From UBA6663 sp044226485 (GTDB lineage Bacteria; Chloroflexota; Anaerolineae; Anaerolineales; UBA6663): a DNA stretch of 64,000 nt. The translations under genes and the position numbers were made by a program. Below, piece after piece: positions 44,738-54,833 of this stretch. The number at the start of each line of letters is the position of its first letter. The stretch's first letter is position 1. The stretch is from the NCBI GenBank assembly GCA_044226485.1, contig JBGAGY010000017.1, forward strand, positions 57,601-121,600. The letters are read 5' to 3'. The notes beneath the pieces are model-generated. The model was not told the origin of the DNA and made no database searches. It saw nothing but the letters and a program-made list of their open reading frames with translations.

Positions 44738-45739
44738 TCACCCGGCATCCCAGAAGGCGTCGACGTCCTGCTTGCCGAGGTCAGTCAGCGCGCGCTCGAA
44801 GGCGGTGAGGTCGTTTTCCGAAAGGGTGGTCACCGAGGAAACGGGTTTCGCCGCAATCGGCAGTGGGGCGGTGGCCGGCGTGGGTTCAGGCAGAAGGCCG
44901 TTGTCGGCCAGGGGCGTCGGGTCCGGCACCGACGCCGGCGCTTCGGAGGGCGCGGGGGCGTGTCGAACGACCGGCACGCGCGTGGTCGCGGCCCGCGGGG
45001 GGTCGCGCCTCACGCGTCGTCGGATGGCTGCCAGGCGCGCACCGGTGAGCTCAGAGAACTGGGCCACGACGAGCGCGTCATCCTCGCGCCACGCCACCAG
45101 CAACGCGTCGACGGTCTCGGCGACGTGCCAGTGTCCGGGCTGCAAGGCAGCGATGAGCCGGGCCGGCTCTCCCAGGGCGGCCTCGGCATGCGCCGACAGT
45201 CGGGTGCGCCATTGCCCATCGGCGCCCCAGCGAGCGATCAAGACAGCGTCGAGCTCGCGGCGCAGCGCTGCGTCAGGCTCGGGCTCGCTCGACCGGCGAG
45301 CGGGGCGCGCTGCGTCCGCCGAGGGGGCGGGCTGGGACGTTGACTCCGGCATCGTCGCGCGAGCCAGCAGGCGGGTCACGGTCTCGAGGAAGGCCTTTAG
45401 TTCGATCGGCTTGTCGAGGACGGCGGCCGCACCAAGGCGTTCGGCCTCGCGGCGCATGTCGCCGTCGGCGGCGCCGCTGATGACGAGGCTGCGCGTCCGC
45501 GGGCTGAGGCGTCGGGCGCGCTCGAGCAGCTGTAGCCCGGACATCCCGGGCAGGCGCAGATCCGCGACGAGCACGTCGACGTGGCCGACGGCCTGGTCAC
45601 GCAGCGCCAGCAGCGCCTCTTCGCCCGAGAGCGCTTCGTCGACGCGTAGGGGAAGCCCCAGTGTTTCGAGCGCAGTGCGGAGAAAGCGCGTGATGTCGCG
45701 CGCATCGTCGACCAGGAGAACTCGAGGCGGCATTTCCAT
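44738..45739 (-). CDS. Response-regulator receiver protein without known output domain
   Basis: 333 residues. The receiver domain (1 to about 125) has the acidic pocket VDD, phospho-acceptor Asp in DVLVADLRLPGMSG (near residue 60), Ser in SLVISGAA and Lys in LDKPIELKAF, so it should be phosphorylated. After a linker, a domain of about 90 residues (AALQPGHWHVAETVDALLVAWREDDALVVAQFSEL) is not recognised. A Pro-rich linker and a short C-terminal helix follow. No kinase gene is nearby. An ATG at 45733 (MPPRVLLVDD) is an equally good start. Confidence 0.8.
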   Translation of the reverse strand: MEMPPRVLLVDDARDITRFLRTALETLGLPLRVDEALSGEEALLALRDQAVGHVDVLVADLRLPGMSGLQLLERARRLSPRTRSLVISGAADGDMRREAERLGAAAVLDKPIELKAFLETVTRLLARATMPESTSQPAPSADAARPARRSSEPEPDAALRRELDAVLIARWGADGQWRTRLSAHAEAALGEPARLIAALQPGHWHVAETVDALLVAWREDDALVVAQFSELTGARLAAIRRRVRRDPPRAATTRVPVVRHAPAPSEAPASVPDPTPLADNGLLPEPTPATAPLPIAAKPVSSVTTLSENDLTAFERALTDLGKQDVDAFWDAG

Positions 45740-45810
45740 ACGATGTTACGGCGGCTCCCGGCTCAACTGCTGCAAGTTTCACGCCACCTTAACCCGCCCC
45801 AAGATCAGCC

Positions 45811-45848
45811 ACGAATTGCACGAATTGGAACGAATGAACGCGAATTGT
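45811..45848. repeat. Degenerate ACGAATTG repeat
   Basis: Four copies of an ACGAATTG-like word at about 8-10-bp spacing, in the 251-bp gap between the receiver gene and oppF. Apart from this and the terminator at 45948, the gap holds nothing recognised. Confidence 0.65.
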
Positions 45849-45947
45849 TAGGTCGGCGCAACCAACCGCTCAAATACCACCTTACCGGTCGTGCCAAGTC
45901 GTCAGAATCCGTACGATTCGTGGCAGAGCTTCTCCCGCACAAACGAA

Positions 45948-45974
45948 AAGGCCCCGGCGGTATGCCGGGGCCTT
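45948..45974 (-). terminator. Rho-independent terminator of the opp operon
   Basis: AAGGCCCCGGC and GCCGGGGCCTT form an 11-bp stem with a 5-nt loop. On the minus strand TTCGTTTG follows. It lies 17 bp after the oppF stop. Confidence 0.85.
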
Positions 45975-45990
45975 CGAGTTCGCGTGTGGG

Positions 45991-47010
<1,020 letters not shown>

Positions 47011-47043
47011 CGTCGCTGCCTGTCCCTTCTTGTGTTCCGCGCC

Positions 47044-48093
47044 TTACCGCTGAGTCACCTCGGAAGCCAGGGGCGCCACATGCCCCTCGCTGCTCTGGTA
47101 CAGCCAGCAGCGCACCGTGTGGTTGGCCGCCACCGGGATCAGGTCCGGGAAACGGTCCGTGCAGATCGTCAGGCCGTAGGCCACGCGCGCCTCGCAGCGC
47201 GGCGCGAACCGGCAGCCGATCGGCAGGTTGACCAGGTTGGGCACCGAGCCGGGAATGGTGTCGAGCGACTCGCGGACGATGCCGAGCACCGGGATCGAGC
47301 CGATCAGGCCCTTGGTGTACGGATGCAGGGGCTGGGCGAAGAGAGTCTGGGTGTCGGTCGCCTCAACGATCTGGCCGGCATACATGACGGCCACTCGCTC
47401 GCACATCTCGGCGACGACGCCGAGGTCGTGCGTGATCAGAATGATCGAGGCCTCGAACTTTGAACGCAGGTCGCGGATTAGATCCAGGATCTGGGCCTGG
47501 ATCGTGACGTCGAGGGCCGTCGTCGGCTCGTCGGCGATGAGCAACTCGGGCACGCAGGCCAGGCCCATGGCGATCATGACGCGCTGGGCCATACCGCCCG
47601 AAAGTTCATGCGGGAACGACTTGGCGCGCCGCTCGGCGTCCGGGATGCCGACCATCTTGAGCAGTTCGATGGCGCGCTTCCAACCGGCTTCTTTGCCGAG
47701 CGAGCGGTGGATGTCGAGCACCTCGGCGATCTGATCGCCGACGCGGAAGACAGGATTCAGCGCGGTCTGCGGCTGCTGGAAGATCATGGCGATCTTGTTG
47801 CCGCGGACCTTGACCATCTCGGCCTCGGGCAGCTTAAGCAGGTCGCGGCCATCAAAGACGATTTCGCCTTCGATGGTCTTGCCCGGCTGGCCGATGAGAC
47901 GCATGATCGAAAGCGAGGTCACCGACTTGCCGCAGCCCGATTCGCCCACAAGGCCGAGCACTTCGCCGCGTCGGACGGTGAAGTCGACGCCGTCGACGCT
48001 TTTCACCACGCCGTCCTCGGTGTAGAAATAAGTCTTGAGGTTGCGCACCTCAAGGATGTTAGGCGAAGCGCCGTTGGGGGTGGTCTCTGCCAT
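47044..48093 (-). CDS. oppD: Oligopeptide/dipeptide ABC transporter ATPase (OppD type)
   Basis: 349 residues. Walker A GESGCGKSV, Q-loop FQQPQTALNP, signature LSGGMAQRVMIAMGL, Walker B LLIADEP and HDLGVV are intact. The C-terminal extension carries CRFAPRCEAR with further Cys residues, as in OppD proteins that bind an iron-sulfur cluster. It is 33 bp upstream of oppF and 50 bp downstream of oppC. Codon use is like its neighbours. Confidence 0.93.
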   Translation of the reverse strand: MAETTPNGASPNILEVRNLKTYFYTEDGVVKSVDGVDFTVRRGEVLGLVGESGCGKSVTSLSIMRLIGQPGKTIEGEIVFDGRDLLKLPEAEMVKVRGNKIAMIFQQPQTALNPVFRVGDQIAEVLDIHRSLGKEAGWKRAIELLKMVGIPDAERRAKSFPHELSGGMAQRVMIAMGLACVPELLIADEPTTALDVTIQAQILDLIRDLRSKFEASIILITHDLGVVAEMCERVAVMYAGQIVEATDTQTLFAQPLHPYTKGLIGSIPVLGIVRESLDTIPGSVPNLVNLPIGCRFAPRCEARVAYGLTICTDRFPDLIPVAANHTVRCWLYQSSEGHVAPLASEVTQR

Positions 48094-48143
48094 AACGATT
48101 CTCTAGGGCGCCGGTGCGAATCGCCGCGCGCCGAATCCTTTCT

Positions 48144-49157
48144 TTACATCTTCAGGCGCGGGTCAAGCGCATCGCGGACGCCATCGCCGACGAAATTGAA
48201 CGCGAGAGAGCAAAGGAAGATCGGGATGCCCGAAACCAGCGGCAACCATGGGTGCTGGAACATCTGGCTCTGCGCCGCCGACAGCATGTTGCCCCAGGTC
48301 GGCGTCGGGTCCTGAATGCCGAGACCCAGGAAACTCAGAGCGGCCTCGTAAATGATGAAGCCCGACAAGTTCAACGAGGCGCTCACGATCATGGGCGCCA
48401 GCGCGTTCGGGATCATGTGCGCCAGGATGATGCGCACGTCTGAAACACCCAGCGCGCGGGCGGCCTCGGTGAAGGTTTGCTCTTTCACAGACAGCACAAC
48501 GCCGCGCATCAAGCGCGAGTCGCCCATCCAGCCGAAGGCGACCAGGATAGCGATGACCAACACAACCTGCGTGGCATCGCGCGGCTGGATGATGAGCAGC
48601 CAGGCCACGAAACTCTTCAGGGCATCGGGTATCGGAATGGCGTCCTGGTTCTGAATGACCAGCGACGAGACAATCAGCAGCAGCGGCAATTGCGGGATCG
48701 TCAGCAAGAATTCCACGGCCCGCATCGCGATCGTGTCCACGACCCCTCCCATATAACCCGCGACCGCCCCGACGAGGGCGCCGATGGTCACAGAGAAGAT
48801 CTGAGCCGTCACGGCCACTGTGAGCGAGATGCGGGCTGCAAAGAGCAAGCGCGAGAGGTAGTCGCGGCCGATCTGGTCGGTGCCAAGCCAATGGACGCGC
48901 ACGCCGTCGGCGGCTTTCGAGCCTGGCGCCAGGAAGTCGTTGCCGACAGTGATCTCAGTCGGCGAGAAGGGCGCCACGAACGGGGCGACGACCGCCAGGA
49001 TGACGATCACAGCCAGCACGGTCAGGGCGATGACGGCGAGTCGGTGCCGCAAGAAGCGGTTCAGGATGACCTGAACCTGATTGACTTCATCGGGCATCGC
49101 CTCAGCATTGAGAAGGTCGACCGATTTAGGGCGAGGTGCAAGCGCTGTCGTAGCCAT
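48144..49157 (-). CDS. oppC: Peptide ABC transporter permease (OppC type)
   Basis: 337 residues with about six transmembrane helices. An N-terminal helix (LAVIALTVLAVIVILAVVAPFVAPF) and periplasmic LGTDQIGRDYLSRLLFAARISL are OppC features. The cytoplasmic EAA loop EAARALGVSDVRIILAHMIPNALAP contacts the ATPases. The loop after the third helix is longer than usual (VIQNQDAIPIPDALKSF). It lies 14 bp after oppB. Confidence 0.92.
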   Translation of the reverse strand: MATTALAPRPKSVDLLNAEAMPDEVNQVQVILNRFLRHRLAVIALTVLAVIVILAVVAPFVAPFSPTEITVGNDFLAPGSKAADGVRVHWLGTDQIGRDYLSRLLFAARISLTVAVTAQIFSVTIGALVGAVAGYMGGVVDTIAMRAVEFLLTIPQLPLLLIVSSLVIQNQDAIPIPDALKSFVAWLLIIQPRDATQVVLVIAILVAFGWMGDSRLMRGVVLSVKEQTFTEAARALGVSDVRIILAHMIPNALAPMIVSASLNLSGFIIYEAALSFLGLGIQDPTPTWGNMLSAAQSQMFQHPWLPLVSGIPIFLCSLAFNFVGDGVRDALDPRLKM

Positions 49158-49171
49158 AAGTTTCCTCTCCC

Positions 49172-50368
49172 TTAGCTGAGCCGGATCCGCGGATCGACGA
49201 CGGTGTACAGAATATCAGAGAGCAGTGTTGCAAACACCGTGAGAAACGCGGTGATCAACAACAGGGCCATCGCCACAGGGTAATCGGTGCGACCGAGGGC
49301 GTCGAAGTACAGACGACCCATGCCCGGCCAGTTGAACACGGTCTCGGTGATGATCGCGCCACCGAAAGCGCCCGGGATCGAGAACACGACGATCGTGATG
49401 AACGGGATAAGCGCATTTCGCAGCGCGTGCTTCGAAATGACGACACGTTCAAAGAGGCCCTTGGCGCGGGCCGTGCGCACATAGTCCTGCCGGAGCACCT
49501 CGAGCATCGAGGTGCGCACGAAGCGGCTCCAGCCGGCGACGTTGAACAGCGTCAACACCGACACCGGCATGACCAGATGCAAGACCACATCCAACAGCGA
49601 CTCGGCCTTCACGGTGCCCAGCCACGGGATGACGTAGTCCTTGACGGCTGTGGCATTTCCCGGCGGCAAATAGAACCAGCCCAGTTCCTTGAACGTGATG
49701 CTGAGGACCAGGATCATCAGCAGGCCGAAGAAGAACGTCGGCATCGAAGAGCCAAAGAACGCCAATGACGTCACAGTGTAGTCGAAGGCCGAATACTGGC
49801 GCGTGGCCGAGATCACACCCAGCGGGACGCCGATCAAAATGGAGATAAACGTCGAGAGCAGCATGAGCTGCAGCGTGCGCGGCAGACGCGACAACACAAG
49901 CGCGGCAACGGGGCGATCGCGCGTGATCTGCCACGACGAGCCGAAATCGCCGAAGAGCACGCCACGGCTGGTGTGCGCTCGCCCAATCAGGCTGTTCAGC
50001 GTGACTTCCTGGCCAGGCTGGCAGCCGACGACCTTGGTTTCTTCGGTGCCGTCGGCATACGTGACCCTGGCCTCGATCGCCTGGCGACACCCGACGACGA
50101 AATCGCCGAAGAACTGCTGCCCGCCGATCGTCACCGGGCCGTTCGGCCAGCCAATCAGCCAGCGCGAGAACCGATAAGGGACTTCGAGATCCAACTCAAA
50201 ATAGGCGCGAATGCGCGCGATGTCTTCCTTGTTGAGGCGCGCCTGAACCGATGTTAGAAAACTAAGCGGACCGCCAGGGGCGAGACTGAGCAGGGCATAC
50301 GATGCTGCCGAGGACAGGAGCAGCACAAGAGCCATTTGTACGACGCGGCGGACCAGAAAATTGAACAT
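49172..50368 (-). CDS. oppB: Peptide ABC transporter permease (OppB type) with extra loop
   Basis: 398 residues, longer than the usual 310-340. The N-terminal helix and SLAPGGPLSFL, the EAA loop YVRTARAKGLFERVVISKHALRNALIP and the C-terminal VVDPRIRLS fit the family. The extra length is mostly a periplasmic insert after the first helix, containing VVGCRQAIEAR and VVGCQPGQEV, whose two Cys could pair. GAGGT precedes the ATG at 50368. A 15-bp-stem hairpin lies just upstream, between it and the binding-protein gene. Confidence 0.9.
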   Translation of the reverse strand: MFNFLVRRVVQMALVLLLSSAASYALLSLAPGGPLSFLTSVQARLNKEDIARIRAYFELDLEVPYRFSRWLIGWPNGPVTIGGQQFFGDFVVGCRQAIEARVTYADGTEETKVVGCQPGQEVTLNSLIGRAHTSRGVLFGDFGSSWQITRDRPVAALVLSRLPRTLQLMLLSTFISILIGVPLGVISATRQYSAFDYTVTSLAFFGSSMPTFFFGLLMILVLSITFKELGWFYLPPGNATAVKDYVIPWLGTVKAESLLDVVLHLVMPVSVLTLFNVAGWSRFVRTSMLEVLRQDYVRTARAKGLFERVVISKHALRNALIPFITIVVFSIPGAFGGAIITETVFNWPGMGRLYFDALGRTDYPVAMALLLITAFLTVFATLLSDILYTVVDPRIRLS

Positions 50369-50455
50369 ACAGACCTCGAAACTTTGGATCGTGACGGCGA
50401 TCTTCCCTGGCACAGAGTCGTCGTGTGGGCACGTCCCACCTGATCCCATATGTCA

Positions 50456-50488
50456 TCGCGGGCGGGCGCCTGAGGCGCCCGCCCGCGA
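50456..50488 (-). other. Intergenic hairpin between binding protein and permeases
   Basis: Perfect 15-bp GC stem (50456-50470 with 50474-50488) and a 3-nt loop without a T-run. In this position such hairpins usually protect the upstream binding-protein mRNA or reduce read-through. That function is inferred. Confidence 0.8.
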
Positions 50489-50574
50489 CTGGGCGGGGCG
50501 ATCAACGAATTAGCCAGCCATACTGTGCTCTGACCAAGCGTGTTGAGCGCTCCTCCGAGACGTTCATCCCAACC

Positions 50575-52533
50575 TTACGGGATGAACATATTCATATCGA
50601 TGTGCTCCCAGGTCGGGCTGGCCTGGAGGAAAGCCTTGATCGGCTTGCCTTCCTTCTCGGCATCGAGGACGCTCTGCAGTTCGGCGCCGGCGCCCAGGGT
50701 CGACTTGTCGAGGGTATCGACTTCGCCCGTGAGCAGCTGCGCGACGGCCTGCTGCGTGTCCTGGATGAACAGGATGGTGATCTTCTTGATCTTGGGCTCG
50801 CCCTTATAGTAGTTCGCGTTGGCCTCGAACTCCATCTTGACGCCCTTTTCCCAGTTCACCAGCACGTACGGGCCGGTGCCCAGCGGGGTCTCGGCGATTT
50901 CCTTCAGGCTCGACCACTCGGCCGCAGGAACGTCGGCCAGCTTGCGGCCGTCCGAGAGCACCTGATGCGCCGGGTAGTAGCCGAAGCCAAGCGGGTTGAT
51001 GGCCAGCGGCGCGGCGAAACCGGGCTTGTAGGTCACCACGTACTCGGTGTCGGCCGTGAAGTCAACGCTCTGGATCGACTGGCAGGAGGAAAGGTCCACC
51101 ACGCCCGTCGCCGGGTCGCAGTCGATCTTGTAGCCGAGTTCGAAGTCGGCCTTGGTCACAGGCGTGCCGTCCGACCAGGTCAGCTTCGGATCGAACTTGT
51201 AGGTCACGACCAGCTGGTTCATCGAAACGGTGCCGCTGCTGAACTCGACCTCGTTGCCGTCCGCGTCCTTGACCTTCAGGCCGGCCTTGAGGGTGAGCAG
51301 GTTGCCATCAGGGTCGGTGGGCGTGCCGTTCGAGTCGACGACCGGATCGCCTTCCTTGACATCAACCTTGTTGATGACCATCAGGCCGTTTTCGAGGGTC
51401 GAGAGCTGGGCCTGGGCCGGCTGATAGTCGTAGTTGTTCTGATTCGTGGCGGCGCCGAAGACCAGGTAGGCCGGGTAGCGCTGCGAGGCCGAGGACTCGA
51501 TGATGGAGAACATCGAGGCCGGTTCCTGCGACTGGGCCATCACGAGGGTGTCGCCACCATCGCTCAGTTCCCACTCGTCGGCGTTCCAGGTGAAGTAGTC
51601 GGTCGGGCTCGGCTTGAAGTTGACGAGCCGCGTCGTGGCCGCATCGGCCTCGACACGCTGGAAGACCGGCAGGCTCACCATGTCCTTGGCGAACTCGATC
51701 TGGAAGATCTTGTACTGCGCGATGCGCTCATTGCGGTCCAGGGTGTTGTTGGCCGCGTTGATGGCGTCGCTGGCGGTCTGATTGCACCAGCCCATGTAGT
51801 TCTGGCCAGCCCAGCCGTTCTCGGGCAGCGGGATCTGGTTGCAGGCGTACAGGGTCTGGCCCTTAGGATCCGACTCACCAACCCAGGCGTAGGCGCCGAG
51901 CTCGAAGTCGCGGTGGCGCAGACCGGTCGTGGAGCCGAACCACCAGGAAGCCGGGGCATGCAGGCGCAGGATGCGGATACCGCACGCCGCCATCTGCTGC
52001 TCGAACACGGCCGCCCAGGTCTGGCGGAAGGAAGCGCTGGTGGTGGTGAACTTGAGGTTCAGTTCATCACCCGCGGCGTTGGCGCGGAAGTCAGCGCCGT
52101 CGGCCAGGGTCCAGCCGGCCTCATCCAGAAGAGCGCCGCCCTTTTCGACATCGAACGGATACTTCTGGAGGTCGGGGCCATCATAGCTGGCCCAGCTGTC
52201 CTTGGTGATGTTGGTGTCCATCAGCAGCTTCTGCTGCTCTTCCTCGGTCAGGAAGGGGTACACCGACGCGATCAACTCGGGGCGGTTCGTGCAATACGCA
52301 ATCGCCTGGCGAACGCGCACATCACCCAGAACCGGATGCGGGGTGGTGAACGAAGCCGCCTCGACGACCGTGGTCACTTCGACGACCTGGGTCTGGACGA
52401 CTTCTTGAATCTCGGGCGCGGTGGTCACCTCAACCACCTGCGTCTGGATGACCGTCTGGGGCGCGCACGCCGCAGCAATCATGCCAGCCACAGAGAGGCC
52501 GGTGAGCAACATAAAACGCTTGCTCTTGATCAT
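50575..52533 (-). CDS. Peptide-binding lipoprotein, circularly permuted
   Basis: 652 residues. A lipoprotein signal (LSVAGMIAAAC, Cys23) leads to a tandem linker with two copies of QTQVVEVTT. The mature part then opens with GDVRVRQAIAYCTNRPEL, which in SBP_bac_5 proteins lies past the middle, and runs to the family's C-terminal end (near residue 320). There the family's N-terminal start appears (GDTLVMAQSQEPASMF), followed by WSDGTPVTKADF and PLGTGPYVLV, ending in EHIDMNMFIP, the segment that normally precedes the opening motif. The next gene upstream keeps the standard order. It has its own promoter. ATG at 52533 has GAGGAG upstream. Confidence 0.85.
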   Translation of the reverse strand: MIKSKRFMLLTGLSVAGMIAAACAPQTVIQTQVVEVTTAPEIQEVVQTQVVEVTTVVEAASFTTPHPVLGDVRVRQAIAYCTNRPELIASVYPFLTEEEQQKLLMDTNITKDSWASYDGPDLQKYPFDVEKGGALLDEAGWTLADGADFRANAAGDELNLKFTTTSASFRQTWAAVFEQQMAACGIRILRLHAPASWWFGSTTGLRHRDFELGAYAWVGESDPKGQTLYACNQIPLPENGWAGQNYMGWCNQTASDAINAANNTLDRNERIAQYKIFQIEFAKDMVSLPVFQRVEADAATTRLVNFKPSPTDYFTWNADEWELSDGGDTLVMAQSQEPASMFSIIESSASQRYPAYLVFGAATNQNNYDYQPAQAQLSTLENGLMVINKVDVKEGDPVVDSNGTPTDPDGNLLTLKAGLKVKDADGNEVEFSSGTVSMNQLVVTYKFDPKLTWSDGTPVTKADFELGYKIDCDPATGVVDLSSCQSIQSVDFTADTEYVVTYKPGFAAPLAINPLGFGYYPAHQVLSDGRKLADVPAAEWSSLKEIAETPLGTGPYVLVNWEKGVKMEFEANANYYKGEPKIKKITILFIQDTQQAVAQLLTGEVDTLDKSTLGAGAELQSVLDAEKEGKPIKAFLQASPTWEHIDMNMFIP

Positions 52534-52895
52534 CAAATCTTCTCCTCGCTAAGTGAACGTGATGCTCGTAGACAGATCAGGCCATAGGGATTACTAGGAC
52601 GCAATCACCTCCTCAGGTTTTGAGGCCGTGAGATTGCCGTAACGGGGCGTGGACACAGCCACCGTGGCATCACGCAAAGTGCTCGCTTCCGAAGGGTTTT
52701 CGGTCCGAATGCACAAGTCTCTCGCGGCGTTAAGAATTGGGCAAACAGAGTGCGCGAACTATAACATCGGCCCCATGGAGCGTCAAGCGTCCATAGTGGG
52801 TCCCCGGTTCTGGTACTTCGGTCACGCCTTTGTGGGGGAGAGAAGAGCGAAAAGGAAACGGGAGGAGGAAGCGATGCCTCCACCCGCTCCTCGCG
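52534..52895 (-). other. Gap with promoter and long leader of the permuted binding-protein gene
   Basis: A 362-bp gap. It holds the promoter at 52758-52786, a leader of about 215 nt, and in that leader a GGAGG (near 52610) not followed by a convincing gene. No terminator hairpin for the upstream gene was found. Confidence 0.6.
52758..52786 (-). promoter_or_regulatory. Sigma-70 promoter of the permuted binding-protein gene
   Basis: Minus strand TTGACG (52781-52786), 17-bp spacer, TATAGT (52758-52763). This is the best -35/-10 pair in the window. It would give this gene and oppBCDF a promoter independent of the first binding protein. Confidence 0.8.
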
Positions 52896-54803
52896 CTACG
52901 GCAAGCCGATCTCCTCGACATTCCAAATGGAAGAAGCCGCCGAGGCGTCAAGACGATATCCCTGCACCTCGGGGCGGGCGACGCCGAGCCTGAAGCGGAA
53001 GAAGAGCGGCAAGGAAGGCAGTTCCTGACTGAAGATCGTCTGCGCCAGCACGTGGCCCTCGCGCTGCACGGCCGGGTCGAAGCTGCCGCGCGCCTGATTG
53101 CACGCCCGATCAAACGCGTCGCTTCGATAACCCATGTTGTTGGTGCCGGCCGGGTTCTGGGCATCGGGGACGGCGCTCGACAGATACAGCTCGCAGGGGG
53201 GCTGATGGCCGGCACGCCACGGGAAGGCGCCAAGGTCGAAGCGCCTGCCGAACAGAGGCCCTGTCGGCCATGGCGCGTAGAGCGCCTCCTGCGTCTGCCA
53301 GTCCGGGGTCACCGTGATGCCGCAGTTCTCGCGCAGCTGGTCAACGATCGCCTGCACCAACTGCTGCCGGAAGGGGCTGCTTTCAGGCCCTGTCGTGAGG
53401 GTCAGGGTCAGCGATTCACCCCCTCGAGACCGGGCTCCATCGTTTCCGGCCATCCAGCCCACGGCATCCAGCAGGTCGCGCGCCCGGTCTGGGTTGAACG
53501 GATACTGGCTGAGCTGCGCGCCGGCATAGAACGGGTGTGCGCTCGGCACGTAGGTGTTGGCGATCTCGCCGGCGCCGTTTTGGAGCTTGCTCAGCAAGGC
53601 CGGTCGGTCGATGCAATAGGCGATGGCCTGGCGCACCTCGGGTTCGATGAAGAGATCCTTGCCGGACGCCCGCCGATAGTCCTCTGCCGACGACAGCCCA
53701 AAATCAAGATGCTCGAATGTATTGGTGGAAACCGTGCGCACCTGGAGCGCGCCCGTCGCGCCGGCGTCGCGCAGTTGCGGCATCAGGCTGGTAAGCCCCT
53801 GGCTTTCGGCGATGATGTGGCACAGACCCGCCTGCATGTCGGCCAGGGCCTGATCGGCAGCAATGCCGAACCTGAAGACGACCCGGTCGACCTTGGGCAG
53901 CCCGTCCGCCGCCCTGAAGTAGTAAGGGTTGCGCTCCAACACGAGGCGGTCGCCACGGACCCACTCCACGACTTTGAACGCTCCCCAACCCAGTGGAGTC
54001 GTGGTGGCGTCCTCGCGCGTCGACACCGCCGCCGGGTCCACCCCGGCATAGAGATGCGCCGGCATCGGCGCGAAGAAACGCAAGGCGTAATCGAGGTCGC
54101 GCCAACCGGGCATGGCAACCCATCGCGTCGCGCGCTCATCGACGGCCTCGTAACTGACCGTCCGCGACGTGATGAACCGCGTCGCCGGCGTGGTATCGAG
54201 CAGAGCCAGTTGATAGCTGAAGACAGAGTCGGCGGCGGTGACCGGCTGCCCGTCCGACCAGGTCACGCCGTCGCGGATTTTGAAAGTCACGCCCACCTGC
54301 ACGGCCTGGGCCGGCTCGGTGCCGGTGTAGACCGTCGTCGTGCCATCGGCCTGGGCCAGCGACACGCCGGCTGCCAGGGGCACGACCTGCAACGTGGTCG
54401 CGTCCACCACGCGATCGCCCGGCTTGACGGCGACCGACTGGACTTCGAGCTGGCCGTTCTCAAGGTCAGGCAGATCCGTCAGGATCACCGGCGAGAACTG
54501 GTAGTTGATCTGATCAACGGGCCCGTCGTACAGCGCCTCGAAGATGTCGGCGCGCGCTGAACCGCTTTCGGCGTAGCGATAGAGGCTCAGCGGTTCTTCG
54601 TTCTGGCAGACGACAAGCTCTTTCGCCGGACGCGACGGCGTGGGCGCCGCAGTGGGGAGATCGACAGCCGGCGCCGGCGTGGGCGTCGGCCCACCATCCG
54701 GCGGGCCGAAGGTCGGCACCAGTGTCGGCACCGTCGGCACATTTTGCTGGCATGCGCTCAGGGCGAAGGCGAAGACGAAAAGCAATCTGGCAGTTCGACG
54801 CAT
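52896..54803 (-). CDS. Peptide-binding lipoprotein, standard order
   Basis: 635 residues of the SBP_bac_5 family in the normal order: lipobox ALSAC (Cys18), a Pro/Thr linker, KELVVCQNEEPLSLYRY, GVTWSDGQPVTAADSV, a glycine-rich GAFKVVEW segment, VRQAIAYCIDRPAL and a C-terminal lobe ending EEIGLP. It captures peptides (or another ligand) outside the membrane and delivers them to OppBC. A TATACT lies exactly 7 bp before the ATG at 54803, so translation is probably leaderless. A nine-copy 7-bp array sits at the -35 position. Confidence 0.9.
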   Translation of the reverse strand: MRRTARLLFVFAFALSACQQNVPTVPTLVPTFGPPDGGPTPTPAPAVDLPTAAPTPSRPAKELVVCQNEEPLSLYRYAESGSARADIFEALYDGPVDQINYQFSPVILTDLPDLENGQLEVQSVAVKPGDRVVDATTLQVVPLAAGVSLAQADGTTTVYTGTEPAQAVQVGVTFKIRDGVTWSDGQPVTAADSVFSYQLALLDTTPATRFITSRTVSYEAVDERATRWVAMPGWRDLDYALRFFAPMPAHLYAGVDPAAVSTREDATTTPLGWGAFKVVEWVRGDRLVLERNPYYFRAADGLPKVDRVVFRFGIAADQALADMQAGLCHIIAESQGLTSLMPQLRDAGATGALQVRTVSTNTFEHLDFGLSSAEDYRRASGKDLFIEPEVRQAIAYCIDRPALLSKLQNGAGEIANTYVPSAHPFYAGAQLSQYPFNPDRARDLLDAVGWMAGNDGARSRGGESLTLTLTTGPESSPFRQQLVQAIVDQLRENCGITVTPDWQTQEALYAPWPTGPLFGRRFDLGAFPWRAGHQPPCELYLSSAVPDAQNPAGTNNMGYRSDAFDRACNQARGSFDPAVQREGHVLAQTIFSQELPSLPLFFRFRLGVARPEVQGYRLDASAASSIWNVEEIGLP

Positions 54804-54810
54804 GCGGGCG

Positions 54811-54816
54811 AGTATA
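54811..54816 (-). promoter_or_regulatory. TATACT -10, leaderless promoter
   Basis: TATACT, then 7 nt, then the ATG at 54803. The 17-bp spacer ends exactly where the CGCGTGG array begins. Confidence 0.7.
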
Positions 54817-54833
54817 GCGCGTTGGCGTCCGAG

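Noticed and set aside
44406..44808. Open frames across the CCGCAGA array
   Set aside because: A 7-bp repeat without stops is open in all frames and gives repetitive peptides on both strands. No start context or conserved sequence supports coding.
50575..52533. Permuted binding protein as an assembly error
   Set aside because: A misjoin would not be expected to place an intact lipoprotein signal, linker, promoter and ribosome-binding site in frame ahead of the second half and end the frame precisely before it. Read mapping would settle it.
52534..52604. 23-codon leader peptide (TTG at 52604) ending in TGATG at the binding-protein start
   Set aside because: The stop-start overlap is suggestive, but the GGAGG is only 3 nt from the TTG and the peptide has no attenuator-like codon run.
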